Shown: positions 8,791 to 18,347 of the stretch, piece by piece
How positions within the stretch are numbered: position 1 is the first letter of the stretch
Layout of the letters: every line of letters starts with the position of its first letter
Assembly (NCBI RefSeq): GCF_022919215.1
Contig: NZ_CP095047.1
Span: 1-64,000 of the forward strand
DNA length: 64,000 nucleotides
Direction: 5' to 3'
Source: Hymenobacter cellulosilyticus
GTDB lineage: Bacteria; Bacteroidota; Bacteroidia; Cytophagales; Hymenobacteraceae
Position numbers and translations under genes: made by a program
The notes under the pieces: generated by a model
What the model was told of the DNA's origin: nothing
Database searches by the model: none
What the model saw: the letters and a program-made list of their open reading frames with translations, nothing else

Positions 8791-9800
8791 AAGAGGGAGG
8801 CGAAATAAATAGCTTCAATAGATCAATTTACGAATAACTATGAATCTAAGGTAAGTCTTTCTTAAGTTTCTATCCTTTCGCTTACCATCTCTATCCCTTG
8901 CACTTACGATCTCTATCCTTTCGCTTACCATTTCTATCCTTTCGCTTACAATCACTATCCTTTGTACTTACCATCTCTATCCTTTCGCTTACAATCACTA
9001 TCCTTAAGAGGGTATAAAAAACAGAAAATCAAGAGCTTGTGAGCCCTGCAAATAGAGTAAATACTTGACAAATAAAAAAAACTCACAAATTTGTTGATGT
9101 CCGGATTTCAAAAGGCTTTTAGGGGGTACAAAACGGGAGGGCGAGACAAGGAAACAACAAAACAGGGAGCATATTTTAGCACAAAAAAGCATTGCACTAT
9201 TTCAAGAAAAAATTATACTTTTTATTACTTATAAGGCCTTCCCCGCTGACCGAATCAGCCCTGAAGATAGTATAAAAATAGCCATGGGGCTACACAGGAG
9301 CCATTTTTCAGATTCATCTGTTACTAAAGCACCAAAAGAAACTGCCGTTACCTACCCACCTGGCCGCGGAGTTGGTAAATGGCTGGTAAGGGACTCGCAA
9401 AAGGATAGAGATTGTTTGTCCTGGCCAGGTGCCGGAGGCGCAAAAGGATAGAAATGGTAAGCCAAATCACCCAGACTTTGCTGAAAGGATAGAAATGGTA
9501 AGCGTTTGCAGCCCCTCAAGCCACTATTCCTGCAAATCTGCGGCCGGCACGGGTGGTCAACCCCCGGTTTGACTTACCATTTCTATCCTTTCGAAGACGA
9601 CAAGACGCTATGCTGGGTGCTTCAAAAGCTGCCTAAAATGGCCGAGAAGGCTGTTTTGATAGGTAAGCTTGCTGATTTTCGCTGCTGAACCAGGTCAGCC
9701 CGCTGTGGAGAACTCCGAGTACGGAGCCCGCGGGTCGACTTACAAAAACTATCCTTTCGCTAATCGAAAGCTATCCTTTCGCCACCGGTCCACTAGCTGA
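8791..9800. other. Plasmid replication origin region
   Basis: This gene-free kilobase contains the tandem iterons (8870-8997), an A+T-rich block (about 9005-9235, rich in A runs, a likely unwinding element), and a second, dispersed set of the same motif. Reverse copies occur at about 9396-9407, 9439-9462 and 9483-9504, and forward copies at 9573-9593, 9738-9760 and 9765-9783. Convergent iteron clusters around an A+T-rich segment, next to a Rep_3 initiator, mark the origin. The distal inverted copies may serve copy-number control by handcuffing (inference). Confidence 0.75.
8870..8997 (+). repeat. Six tandem 21-22 bp iterons
   Basis: Units start at 8870, 8891, 8913, 8934, 8955 and 8977, with a partial copy at 8998. 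The common unit is CTATCCTTTCGCTTACCATY. Units 2 and 5 carry an extra base and a variant core (CTTGCACTTAC or TTTGTACTTAC), so two repeat classes occur at every third position. They lie just upstream of rep, as expected for initiator-binding iterons. Confidence 0.9.
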
Positions 9801-10002
9801 AGGGAGCCGTGATCAGGTGAAGGTGAGCTGGCTCTAATCTGGGCCGTCCCCTACCTACTGCCAGTCAGGCATGCCCAGGGAGAAGAAAGCTCCTTGAAAA
9901 ACCACTTTTTATAAGTGAACAACCAGAGGAAGAAATGTCACCTCTTATGCGATAATTGCGCCGGCGCGTAAGTATGCCAATTTAGCTTCTTTATTTCACG
10001 GC

Positions 10003-10332
10003 ATGAAAACCCCTAAACCCGCGCCGCTGACCATTCAGGTGCTGCCCCTGGAGCGCGAGCAACCCCCAAAAGTGCCCGTGGCCTGCCGCTCGCTGGCGGA
10101 GCTGATTCACTCGCTGGGCACCCGCAAGGAAGTGTCAGAGGCCTGGAAAGTTGTGCCGCGCACCCTGGCCCTGCGCATGCAGAAGCCTGAAACTGCCACG
10201 CTCGAGGAACTGCAGCGCCTAGCCGAGCTGGCCAAGCTGGACCTGCCCACCGTGTTCGAGCTGGCCTACTACCAGATGCGGCACCCGGTGGTGGTCCCCA
10301 CCCCGCAGCTGGGCCGGCCCAAGCAGCACTAG
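10003..10332 (+). CDS. Small helix-turn-helix-like hypothetical protein
   Basis: Protein of 109 aa, not recognised. The central part (SLGTRKEVSEAWKVVPRTLALRMQ followed by ATLEELQRLAELAKLDLPTVFELAYYQ) reads like an XRE-type helix bundle with a recognition helix. The N and C termini are Pro-rich and Lys/Arg-rich. It is the first plus-strand gene after the origin and has a similar-looking partner 150 bp downstream, so a plasmid copy-control or repressor role is possible but unproven. Confidence 0.5.
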   Translation: MKTPKPAPLTIQVLPLEREQPPKVPVACRSLAELIHSLGTRKEVSEAWKVVPRTLALRMQKPETATLEELQRLAELAKLDLPTVFELAYYQMRHPVVVPTPQLGRPKQH

Positions 10333-10488
10333 CCTGGTGCGTCGCCGGCCCATTCGCGTGGGCGTGGTGCATTTCATCACCAACTTTTTACCACTCGTCC
10401 TTTTTTCGCCCTGGGCGTGCCTAGGCGTAGTAGTTTCGTCGTGTCTTAGCCGGCGGAATAGCACCCCGGATGATAAAACCTGAATTGT

Positions 10489-10848
10489 ATGGAAGTTGCC
10501 CAGTGCCCGGAAGTGGCCCCGTTACCCTTTCCCAACCTGAGTCTGACCGTTTCCTATCCCGAGGCCCTGAGCTATGCCCAGGGGCGGCTGAAAATGCTGG
10601 GCAGCGGTGGATTGAAGCCTTTTTGTGAAACACATCAGCTCACCTACACCAACGTCATCAATCTCAAAAACGGCAAGCTTAAGCGCGAGGAACCGCGCTT
10701 GGTGCAGCGGTTGCTCAGCACCCTGGCCGTGCCCACCGAGCTGCTGCACTACCCGCTGGGCAGCAAGACCCCGTGCTTTCTGCTGCCGGATGCCGAAGCG
10801 CTGGCCGCCTTTCAAAGCCAGCTGAAGTTTCTCACAGCGGCGGAATAG
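10489..10848 (+). CDS. Small hypothetical protein, possible DNA-binding partner of the preceding gene
   Basis: Protein of 119 aa. The segment GGLKPFCETHQLTYTNVINLKNGKLKR followed by EPRLVQRLLSTLAVPTELLHY follows the same plan as the upstream gene: a helix-turn-helix-like core, then a Leu-rich helix and a bulky aromatic end. The start is ATG 10489, after a 156-bp gap. I found no named family. Confidence 0.5.
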   Translation: MEVAQCPEVAPLPFPNLSLTVSYPEALSYAQGRLKMLGSGGLKPFCETHQLTYTNVINLKNGKLKREEPRLVQRLLSTLAVPTELLHYPLGSKTPCFLLPDAEALAAFQSQLKFLTAAE

Positions 10849-10972
10849 GGTCCCCGCATCATCCTTTTCAGTGCGAAAATTGTCACGGTAATCCCGACAG
10901 TTCTTGCCGCAACGGGAGCCATTTAGTACGGAAATACGTTTACTTTAGTGTATCACCCTTGACCCTCGACCG

Positions 10973-11254
10973 ATGAACAACAGCATCACGTATTCCGAGC
11001 GGGAGCAGACCACCGCCCAGCGGCAGGAGCTCATCGACAAGGCCCGCGCCTGGAGCGTCGCCCAGGGGGCCGTGCCCGGTCCGGCCGCTGAAGCTGTATA
11101 CGCCCGCTACGTGGCCGGCGAGCTGACGCTGCAGGACGTCACTGACGAGCTGAAAAGTTACTACGCCAACCGGGCCGCTGCCCCGGCTGGAGCTGCTAGC
11201 CCGGCTGCGCCGCAAGGCATGATGGAGCCCGAGGAGCTGCTGCTGGCTTCTTAG
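10973..11254 (+). CDS. VbhA-like antitoxin of a class I Fic protein
   Basis: Protein of 93 aa with the VbhA antitoxin domain. KARAWSVAQGAVPG aligns without gaps to the inhibitory helix, and RYVAGELTLQDVTDELKSYY to the following conserved segment. In characterised VbhA the inhibitory motif is (S/T)xxxE(G/N), whose Glu pairs with the second Arg of the Fic motif. Here the Ser/Thr position is Trp27 and the Glu position is Gln31, while Gly32 is kept. The C-terminal tail is Ala/Pro-rich. The Fic gene lies 62 bp downstream, beyond a strong terminator. Role: neutralises the Fic toxin by direct binding (family knowledge). Confidence 0.8.
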   Translation: MNNSITYSEREQTTAQRQELIDKARAWSVAQGAVPGPAAEAVYARYVAGELTLQDVTDELKSYYANRAAAPAGAASPAAPQGMMEPEELLLAS

Positions 11255-11277
11255 CCCCTCACTACGCTACCTGATAA

Positions 11278-11308
11278 CCCGCCCGGCCTTCGGCTGGGCG
11301 GGTTTTTT
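11278..11308 (+). terminator. Rho-independent terminator between antitoxin and Fic gene
   Basis: CCCGCCCGGC and GCTGGGCGGG form a G+C-rich stem around CTTCG, followed immediately by six T. It is the most canonical terminator in the window. It lies 24 bp after the vbhA-like stop and ends less than 10 bp before the first possible Fic codon. Confidence 0.9.
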
Positions 11309-11316
11309 ATCACTCA

Positions 11317-12423
11317 TTGCTGCACGCCTTGGCTATTCAGGATGGATTCTACGACCCCACCCACCAAGTCATCTACAACCGGCTGGGCATCACCAACCAG
11401 GACGAGTTGCGGGAAGCCGAGGGCGCTCTGTCCATCCCCGCCATGCTGCGCGTGGTGCTCGGGCTGGTGGACATCCCGGGCCAGTTTGATGCGGCGCATA
11501 TCAAGCAGATCCACCGCGAGCTGTTCAAGGACGTGTACGATTGGGCTGGCCAGACCCGCGCCCATGGACCCAACGGCCCATTCCAGGGACAGAAGCCCAC
11601 CTATGTGCTCAATCCTAAGGGTGACCTCATGCGCTATGGTCCCTATGAGCAGCTTGACCAGCGCCTTGATGCCATCGGCGCCCAGCTTCAGCTGGAAAAC
11701 AACCTGCGCGGCCTGACCCCGCCGCAGTTCGCCCAGCGGGCCGCGTACTACTTCGACCAGTACAACCACACCCATGCCTTTCGCGAAGGCAACGGCCGCA
11801 CCATCCAGACCGTGATGGCCGTGCTGGGTCGGCAAGCCGGCTACGAAGTTGAACTCGTACCGGCTGCCGCCGCGCAGCTCAACAACGTGCGCGACCTGGC
11901 CATCATCCGCCCCTACGGTCCTTTGCAGCCGGAAAAGAACTTAGAGCCGCTGGCCCTGCTGCTGAGCACGGCCATCAAGCACATTCCCGGCCCGGAGGCT
12001 GAAAAGCTGCGTGACCCCAGCCAGGCGCGACCCCTGGCGGCGCCTACATCTGACATGCAGCGGATGGAAGCACAGCGGGTGCTGCAGGCTAGTGCCTACG
12101 TCATCGGGGGAGCCTTGCGGGACATTGACCGGGGTGATACTACCCGCGGCAACCAGCTGCTGCAGCAGATGAGCCAGGTACTGAACGGCCAGGCCACTGC
12201 AACCCAACGAGGCGGTAGCATTCAGGAAGCGGCCCTCGAAGTGTCCAAGCACCCGGTACTCAAACAGGAAGCGCCGCTGGTGCTGCACGCGGTTGCCTTG
12301 GCGCAGAGCGTGCAGCAGTTGGTGAAGCTGGAGCAGACGGCGCAGAGTCAAATCCAAGCAAAGGTCTCGGCAGAGGTCAAGCAAAAAGCTCCAGTACCCA
12401 AGCGACGTGGGCCCAAGCTATAA
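11317..12423 (+). CDS. Fic-domain protein (VbhT/FicT-like AMPylator)
   Basis: Protein of 368 aa. The N-terminal 190 residues match the VbhT Fic fold (FYDPTHQVIYNRLGI, IHRELFKDVYDWAGQTR). The active-site loop HAFREGNGRTIQ begins at about His153. The catalytic His and the anion-binding GNGR are intact, but the final Arg of HxFx(D/E)GNGRxxR, which contacts ATP phosphate, is Gln164. The C-terminal 170 residues are helical and rich in Gln and Ala, with no BID domain that I can recognise. The start is a TTG at 11317 with no clear Shine-Dalgarno or promoter, directly after a terminator. Family members transfer AMP to target proteins such as topoisomerases. Convergent with umuC. Confidence 0.82.
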   Translation: MLHALAIQDGFYDPTHQVIYNRLGITNQDELREAEGALSIPAMLRVVLGLVDIPGQFDAAHIKQIHRELFKDVYDWAGQTRAHGPNGPFQGQKPTYVLNPKGDLMRYGPYEQLDQRLDAIGAQLQLENNLRGLTPPQFAQRAAYYFDQYNHTHAFREGNGRTIQTVMAVLGRQAGYEVELVPAAAAQLNNVRDLAIIRPYGPLQPEKNLEPLALLLSTAIKHIPGPEAEKLRDPSQARPLAAPTSDMQRMEAQRVLQASAYVIGGALRDIDRGDTTRGNQLLQQMSQVLNGQATATQRGGSIQEAALEVSKHPVLKQEAPLVLHAVALAQSVQQLVKLEQTAQSQIQAKVSAEVKQKAPVPKRRGPKL

Positions 12424-12435
12424 GCTTTTGCTAGC

Positions 12436-13733
12436 TCAACCAACCAGCAATAAATCCTCCAACCGTGTCGTGTACTGCGGCGTTCGCCATTGTGCCTGTC
12501 CTTCCCATGGAGCTACTTGCTGACCAGGCGCTAGGACCGTAGCTGCGAGCTTCACGGTGCCTTTTCCGAAGCGCCGGTTGAGCGCGTCCAGCTCGGCCAT
12601 CAGGCGGATGCGTTTTTCCGAGACGGGAGCGGCCTCAAACAAGGTTAGCTGGGTTTGCCCTGCTGGCTCCAACCCGTCGAGTATCACCCCGGCCTTGGTG
12701 TAACGCATCCCTGGTTGCCAGAGCTTCTTCAGCGCAGCTCGGGCAAAGCGGACTAACTCCACCGTATCATTTGTAGCCACCGGCAACGTGAAAATACAAG
12801 AGCAGGAATAGGGTGGGGGTTCCAGGCCGTAACGGCTCTTGCTGATAAAAACAGTCATTGTATGCGCTGCATCCCCTTGCCGGCGCAGCTTCTCCGCTGC
12901 CCGCGAGACAAAAGCACTCACGGCCCCGGCCACGTCGGGAAAGGCACTCAGCGGCTTGCCGAAGGTGCGCGAGCAGCACAAACTGCGGCGCGAAAGCGTG
13001 CCGTCTTCACTAGGGGCCAGGCCCTGACAGGGATAGCCCTGCAGCTCGCGCACGAGCCGGGCACCAACGACCCCACCCAGGTGTTTGCGGGCAAAAGCCT
13101 CGGAGCAACCCGCCAAGCCGGCCGCGGTGGTGATGCCGGCGGTGTAGAGCTTCTGGGCGTATTGGCGGCCGATGCCCCATACATCTTCTACGGCGACTTG
13201 CTCCAAGGCCCAGCAACGCCGTGCAACCGTATCCAAATAGCAAACCCCTCCCATTGATGGGTTCTTCTTTGCCAGTCGATTAGCCAGCTTGGCTAACGTC
13301 TTGGTAGGAGCCACCCCCACACAGGTGGGAATACCGGTGCGTGCCAGCACATTGGACCGTACTTGTCGGGCAAATGTGTCTAGGCTATCAACTAGGAAGC
13401 GCTCCATGCCGTGCAGGTCCAGGAAGGCTTCGTCGATGGAGTAGATTTCGACTTCCGGTGCCACCTGCTGCAGGTACCACATTACGCGCCGTGACATGTC
13501 ACCGTATAGGGCATAGTTGCTTGAAAACACGGCTACGTCGTGCAGTTCCAGCAGAGGTTTAACTTGGAAGTAAGGGTCCCCATGAGTAGGCCCAGGGCCT
13601 TAGCCTCGGCACTGCGGGATATCAAACAACCGTCGTTATTTGAAAGCACGACAACGGGGCGGCCTTCGAGCCGAGGTTGAAAGACTCGCTCGCAGGATAC
13701 GTAGAAATTGTTGCAGTCGACTAGGGCGTACAT
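12436..13733 (-). CDS. umuC: UmuC-like Y-family translesion DNA polymerase (frameshifted here)
   Basis: Error-prone polymerase subunit, about 430 aa after repair. The N terminus reads [18 protein letters not shown] (metal-binding Asp), with [12 protein letters not shown], then [11 protein letters not shown] (catalytic Asp-Glu pair) and the helix-hairpin-helix region around [15 protein letters not shown] lost from the run read at 13574-13576 breaks the frame after GLLMGT; adding it gives [20 protein letters not shown]. The C-terminal DUF4113-like tail ([17 protein letters not shown]) is complete. The start lies two bases after the umuD stop, so the pair is co-transcribed. Plasmid umuDC operons are usually SOS- or UmuD-regulated. 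Confidence 0.88.
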
Positions 13734-13735
13734 AA

Positions 13736-14203
13736 CTAGTCGCGGGTGCGCAACAGAGCTGCCAGTTTACCCGGTATCAGTTCGTGGAGCACATGGGTCA
13801 CCACACCCCAGATTTTCACGTCGCCGGCATCGTGGATTTCCCAGGCCTTGTAGTCAGGGTTTTCCGGCTTGAGCCACCAGGTCCCATGCTCGCATACCAA
13901 GCGTTTGACAGTGCACTCCCCGTCCACCACGGCCACGACGATGTGGTTGTGGTCGGCTTCCATCTGCTTGTCCACTGCTAGCAGGTCGCCTTCGTGAATT
14001 TCTGCATTTTTCATGCTCTCTCCGCTCACCCGCACCAAGTAGGTCGCATCCGGATGGCGGAGTAGTAGGCGGTTCAAATCGAACAGTTCATCGATATGGT
14101 CAGAGGCCGGGGAGGGAAAGCCAGCAGATACTGTGCAACTGAAAAGCGGAAGTAAAAAGGGTGTTTGTAAGTCGTGGACTGGGATTAATTCAACATTGTG
14201 CAT
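13736..14203 (-). CDS. umuD: UmuD-like S24 self-cleaving peptidase
   Basis: Protein of 155 aa from ATG 14203; a TTG five codons upstream is also in frame. The Ser-Lys dyad is visible as SGESM (Ser63) and CTVKRL (Lys100). The autocleavage site is SAGFPSPA (Ala27-Gly28). [11 protein letters not shown] is the dimer-arm region. After RecA-stimulated cleavage UmuD would activate UmuC for lesion bypass. It is the first gene of the operon, and two palindromes lie just upstream. S24 proteins lacking an N-terminal HTH, such as this one, do not bind DNA themselves. Confidence 0.9.
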   Translation of the reverse strand: MHNVELIPVHDLQTPFLLPLFSCTVSAGFPSPASDHIDELFDLNRLLLRHPDATYLVRVSGESMKNAEIHEGDLLAVDKQMEADHNHIVVAVVDGECTVKRLVCEHGTWWLKPENPDYKAWEIHDAGDVKIWGVVTHVLHELIPGKLAALLRTRD

Positions 14204-14240
14204 AATAGGCGGAGGCAAGATTTGTCCGCAAGTATACGTT

Positions 14241-14280
14241 ATGCTAATAAAATTAGTATAAAAAATGCTAAAATTAGTGG
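14241..14280 (-). promoter_or_regulatory. Two palindromic operator candidates upstream of umuDC
   Basis: CTAATAAAATTAG (14244-14256) and CTAAAATTAG (14268-14277) are inverted repeats with CTAAT/ATTAG or CTAA/TTAG arms, 24 bp apart, in a short A+T-rich segment 38-75 bp upstream of the umuD start. Their position suits an SOS or other repressor site. The repressor is not identified. Confidence 0.45.
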
Positions 14281-14452
14281 CAGGGCGTGTAGTTTTGCTA
14301 TTGATGTCCTAACAACATGTTTAGGATTGGTACCTTTACTGAGGGACATCCGAAAGTCTTAGCAATGCAAGGTGCACGTGAAATAATAGGTCCCGCTGCA
14401 TTTGGGATTAAGAATTCATCACACACCGATTGCCCTTTAAATACATAGCCCA

Positions 14453-16248
14453 GTGACAAAAATTTCAAAGAGCCTAGTAAGCGTTTACTCAAAACCTTTG
14501 CCTTCAACTCGCTCCGGAGCTCTTTACAACGCGTTCTCCTACGTAACCAAGATTTCACCGGAAGCAATAGCTGTCTTCATAGCAACGCATACGAAACCCG
14601 GTGATAAGGTATTAGATGTTTTTGGTGGGAGTGGCACAACAGGCCTAGCTGCTCTGTTATGTGATAAGCCCTCGGAGGTAATGATTAAGATGGCCCTGGA
14701 TTTGGGTGTAGAGCCTGAATGGGGACCCCGCCACGCCGTTGTGCATGAACTGAGTACCCTCGGAGCATTTGTAGCCAAGGTCTTATCGTGCCCCATTGAC
14801 CCACAAAGGTTCGAGGCTGCTGCAAAACAGCTATTGGCGAAGGCAGAAAAAAAGCTAGGATGGGCGTACGAGGCTCTGGACCCCCATGGGGAAATGGGGT
14901 TCATTCGGTATTCCATCTGGTCGGATGTGCTCGTTTGCCCCAGCTGTAAAACGGAAGTATCCTATTGGGATGCTGCGGTGCGGTGGGACCCTATCCGGTT
15001 GGTAGATTCCTTTACCTGCCCTGCTTGCGAGAAGGCTTTGGCTGTCAATGCTTGTGAGCGCGCCTCAGAGACGGTGAACGACCCCTTTCTTGGAGTACCC
15101 ATTGAAAGAAAAAAACGTGTTCTGGCTCAGATTTACGGCAAGTCCAAAACGGGTAACTGGAACCGTAAGCCTTCTCAGCTGGACGAACAGGTGTACGCAA
15201 GGGCGACCAATACGCTTCTGCCCACCTCGGCTCCCAATGAAGCCGTCTTCTGGGGAGACCTGTACCGAGCTGGTTATCATAAGGGCATCACTCACTTCCA
15301 TCATTTCTATACTTCCCGGAATTTCTTGGCAATTGCTACTCTGTGGGAACTGACGAATGAGTTTTCGGAGGACTTGCGTGACTCGCTGCGATTGCTCATT
15401 CTGAGCTATAACGGCAGTCATTCTACCTTGATGACCCGGGTAGTAGTGAAAGAAGGGGCAGTGAATTTGTTCTCACCGGCGCCCAAACGGGCGTGCTCTA
15501 TATCAGTGGCCTCCCGGTTGAAAAGAACGTCTTTGAGGGCATTAAGCGAAAAGTAGGTTCCTTGTCCCGGGCTTTTGAGACCGTCAAGGGTAGCCGAAGT
15601 ACGGTCCAGGTAATCAACGCAAGCAGTACGAACGTTCAGCTTCCTGATGCCAGTGTGGATTATGTTTTTACCGACCCGCCTTTCGGGGACTACATCCCCT
15701 ATGCGGAAATCAATCAGATTAATGAGGTATGGCTCGGGCGGATGACCGACCGAACAGAGGAAGTCATCATGAGCAATGCCCAAGGCAAAGGCGTTGACGA
15801 CTATGGCCGCATGATGGGGCAGGTTTTCAAGGAAGTATCCCGCGTGATGAAGCCCGATGCCCTGGCTACGGTGGTGTTCCATTCGGCCAAAGCCTCCGTG
15901 TGGAAAGCCCTTACCGAAGCCTATGATTCTGCCGGTCTTTCCGTCCGGGCAACGAGCGTTCTCGACAAGATTCAAGCAAGCTTTAAACAAGTTGTATCAA
16001 CTGTGTCAGTGAAAGGGGACCCGCTGCTGTTACTTTCCAAAGGGGCCACTTCATTGGGCGTAACTGGTCTTACGGCAGAGGATATAGCTACCCAAATCAT
16101 TGAGCAAGCGAAAGAAGCCGTCGAATCAGAACGGGGCTCCCAACGCCTCTATTCCCGCTTTATATCCCGGTGCTTGGAAGTGGGCGAAGATGTGCACCTT
16201 GGGGCACGTGAGTTTTATGAGCGTGCCGAAAAAGCCTTAAAAGAGTAG
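14453..16248 (+). CDS. DNA methyltransferase with Zn-ribbon, COG1743-like (frameshifted here)
   Basis: About 598 aa after repair. Motif I is LDVFGGSGTTGLAAL (about residue 56). A Zn-ribbon follows with CPSC (about 162) and CPAC (about 188). The catalytic motif FTDPPFGDYIPYAEINQINE is near residue 407, and VDDYGRMMGQVFKEVSRVMK follows it. Motif I before DPPF with a Zn-ribbon between resembles the COG1743 adenine-specific methylases, although a DUF1156 head is not obvious. One T is lost at 15466-15468; adding it gives AVNFVLTGAQTGVLYISG. The GTG start at 14453 is uncertain. It is the first of three methyltransferase genes, with 2 bp to the next, and is probably a modification enzyme. Base composition is poorer in G+C than the flanking backbone. 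Confidence 0.75.
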
Positions 16249-16250
16249 TT

Positions 16251-18347
16251 ATGGAGGCGACCAAGGCGTTGAGCCAGCGCGAAGGTTTTGCTAGCGATGC
16301 AGCGAGACGCAAAAGGCTTGGACAGTACTTTACAGGCACGAAGCTTGGCCGGCTTTTGGCTGCACTAGCAGGTGCTGAGCAGGCGGCGAGCATCATTGAC
16401 CCCATGGCCGGGAATGGGGATATGCTGGTTGCTTGCCGCCAATATGGGGCACTTTCTGCCTCATTCGGGGCGATGGAGATAGACCCGATTGCATTGAAGG
16501 CCTGTATGGAGCGTATCCCAGACGCTGCTCCAATATTGGGCAGCGCCTTTGCGCCCGAGTCTCTCCAACAGCTTGCAAGGAACCAGTGGGATTTGGTGAT
16601 TACCAATCCGCCTTATGTCCGCTATCAAAGCTTGGCCAGTGGTGCCGGCGAGGACTTTCCTATTCCATCCGGGCAAGAGATTCGTCACCATTTACTGGCT
16701 GCCATTGGCAATGCTGCAGGACTCGATGCAGAGGACAAAAGCTTGTTCAAGCAGCTTGCTTTAGCCTATTCTGGCTTGGCGGACTTGGCTGTTCCTTCGT
16801 GGATACTGTGTGCGGCACTTTGTGCACCGGGGGGACGCCTGGCGCTGGTGCTTCCTGAATCTTGGCTAAGCCGCGATTATGCCGCTATTGTTCATTATTT
16901 GCTGCTGCGTTGGTTCAAAATCAAGTACATAGTAGAGGATTCGCATGCTGTTTGGTTTCCTGACGCGCAGGTGAAAACGACGCTGCTCATTGCTGACCGA
17001 ATCCCACGAAAAAGCAGCGCGTTTGACTGGCAAGAATCGGATACATTTCTCCGTATCAGACTATCCAGTGGCACAATTGGCGTTGGCAGTGTAGTAGACA
17101 ATGTTTTTGATGGAGTAGAAACAAATCCAGAAAAAGCATTTTCTAGGCTGGTCTCTGGTTGGCTGGCTTCCGGTATTGTGGAGAGTACCCCATTGGTAGA
17201 GGCCGAGCTTGTTTCATTAAGTGGTGTTGCAGGCAACTTACGGCGGGCTTGCACCAAGCGCAAATGGTTGAGTAAGCTGGAGTCCTTGGGCAATTCAGCA
17301 CAAGCGGGGCCGACCGAAGCCTACTCTATGCCTGCCGCATTGGCGCAGTGGTTGGGGCACCGGCCCCATTCCGAAATCACTAGCCTGCACTCCTTCGGTG
17401 TCAGCGTAGGGCAGGGGTTACGAACAGGGGCCAACTTCTTCTTTTATGCGGATGCTATCAATGAGTCTGAGGACGAAGTAGAACTGCAAACCAGTAAAGA
17501 ATTTGGACGAACAAGGTACCAAGTGCCCAAATCGCAGGTACTGCCTGTCCTACGAAAGCAATCGGAGCTTCCCAAAGGGTATGTAGTCGAAGCACAGGCC
17601 TTGAAAGGGCGTGTACTTGCTTTGCAACACTCTGCCCTGCCTGAAGACATTCTCTTGGCCACGAGCAAGAGCGGAGCAGCTTCGCCCTATACAGAGATTT
17701 CAAGCCCCCTAGCGGACTTCATCCGCGTCGCTGATGAATTAGAGGTGGACGAGGACGGCAAACACATCCGGGAACTATCGGCCGTCGCTCCCAATGTGCG
17801 GGCAGGAGGAAGTAAAAAGGCTCCAGCTCCTAGATTTTGGTACATGCTGCCCGACTTTGCGCCACGGCATCGACCAGACCTCTTCGTCGCAAGAGTCAAT
17901 AGCGGTTCACCGCGCACCTTCCTCAATAAAAACCGGGAAGCAATAGTGGACGCAAACTTCTCCACTATCTGGCTTAACACGGAAAGTGTGGCTGATGCTT
18001 GGGGCTTGCTGGCTTTAATGAATAGTACTTGGTGTAGCGCTGCCTTAGAGCTTTCTGCCGCGGTAATGGGTGGAGGTGCACTGAAAGTAGAAGCTTCTCA
18101 TCTTCTCCGGATACCTGTACCAAGATTTACCCAAGCCGAGTGGGCCGGGCTATCGAGAATCGGGAGGAAGCTTGCAAACCAAAGCAACGACCAACTGCAA
18201 GCCGACATTGATGAGTTAGTTTGCAGCGCACTTTTGGGCCGCCCAGCTACCAGGGGTGAGTTGCAAGCACTATCCCTTATTGCTTTGGAAGCAAGAATGA
18301 GACGGGAGCGTCGGAAAAAAATGGATTTAACAGCTAATGTCTCATAA
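16251..18347 (+). CDS. N6-adenine DNA methyltransferase, Eco57I/N6_Mtase-like
   Basis: Protein of 698 aa. KRLGQYFTGTKLGRLLAALA precedes motif I, IDPMAGNGDML (about residue 48). Acidic motif II is GAMEIDPIALK, and motif IV is LVITNPPYVRYQ (about 118). LALVLPESWLSRDYA and FPDAQVKTTLLI are typical of Eco57I-type enzymes. The C-terminal half (residues 330-690) resembles a target-recognition module (VGQGLRTGANFFFY, MNSTWCSAALEL). It starts 2 bp after the first methylase, and its stop overlaps the next start as TAATG, so the three are translationally coupled. No nuclease motif is visible in this subunit. Confidence 0.85.
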   Translation: MEATKALSQREGFASDAARRKRLGQYFTGTKLGRLLAALAGAEQAASIIDPMAGNGDMLVACRQYGALSASFGAMEIDPIALKACMERIPDAAPILGSAFAPESLQQLARNQWDLVITNPPYVRYQSLASGAGEDFPIPSGQEIRHHLLAAIGNAAGLDAEDKSLFKQLALAYSGLADLAVPSWILCAALCAPGGRLALVLPESWLSRDYAAIVHYLLLRWFKIKYIVEDSHAVWFPDAQVKTTLLIADRIPRKSSAFDWQESDTFLRIRLSSGTIGVGSVVDNVFDGVETNPEKAFSRLVSGWLASGIVESTPLVEAELVSLSGVAGNLRRACTKRKWLSKLESLGNSAQAGPTEAYSMPAALAQWLGHRPHSEITSLHSFGVSVGQGLRTGANFFFYADAINESEDEVELQTSKEFGRTRYQVPKSQVLPVLRKQSELPKGYVVEAQALKGRVLALQHSALPEDILLATSKSGAASPYTEISSPLADFIRVADELEVDEDGKHIRELSAVAPNVRAGGSKKAPAPRFWYMLPDFAPRHRPDLFVARVNSGSPRTFLNKNREAIVDANFSTIWLNTESVADAWGLLALMNSTWCSAALELSAAVMGGGALKVEASHLLRIPVPRFTQAEWAGLSRIGRKLANQSNDQLQADIDELVCSALLGRPATRGELQALSLIALEARMRRERRKKMDLTANVS

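Noticed and set aside
9506..9688. Short open frame within the origin
   Set aside because: It spans iteron copies and has no protein-like composition.
8870..9783. Repeats considered as a CRISPR array
   Set aside because: Units are directly abutting with no unique spacers, occur in both orientations, and lie next to a Rep_3 initiator; they are iterons.
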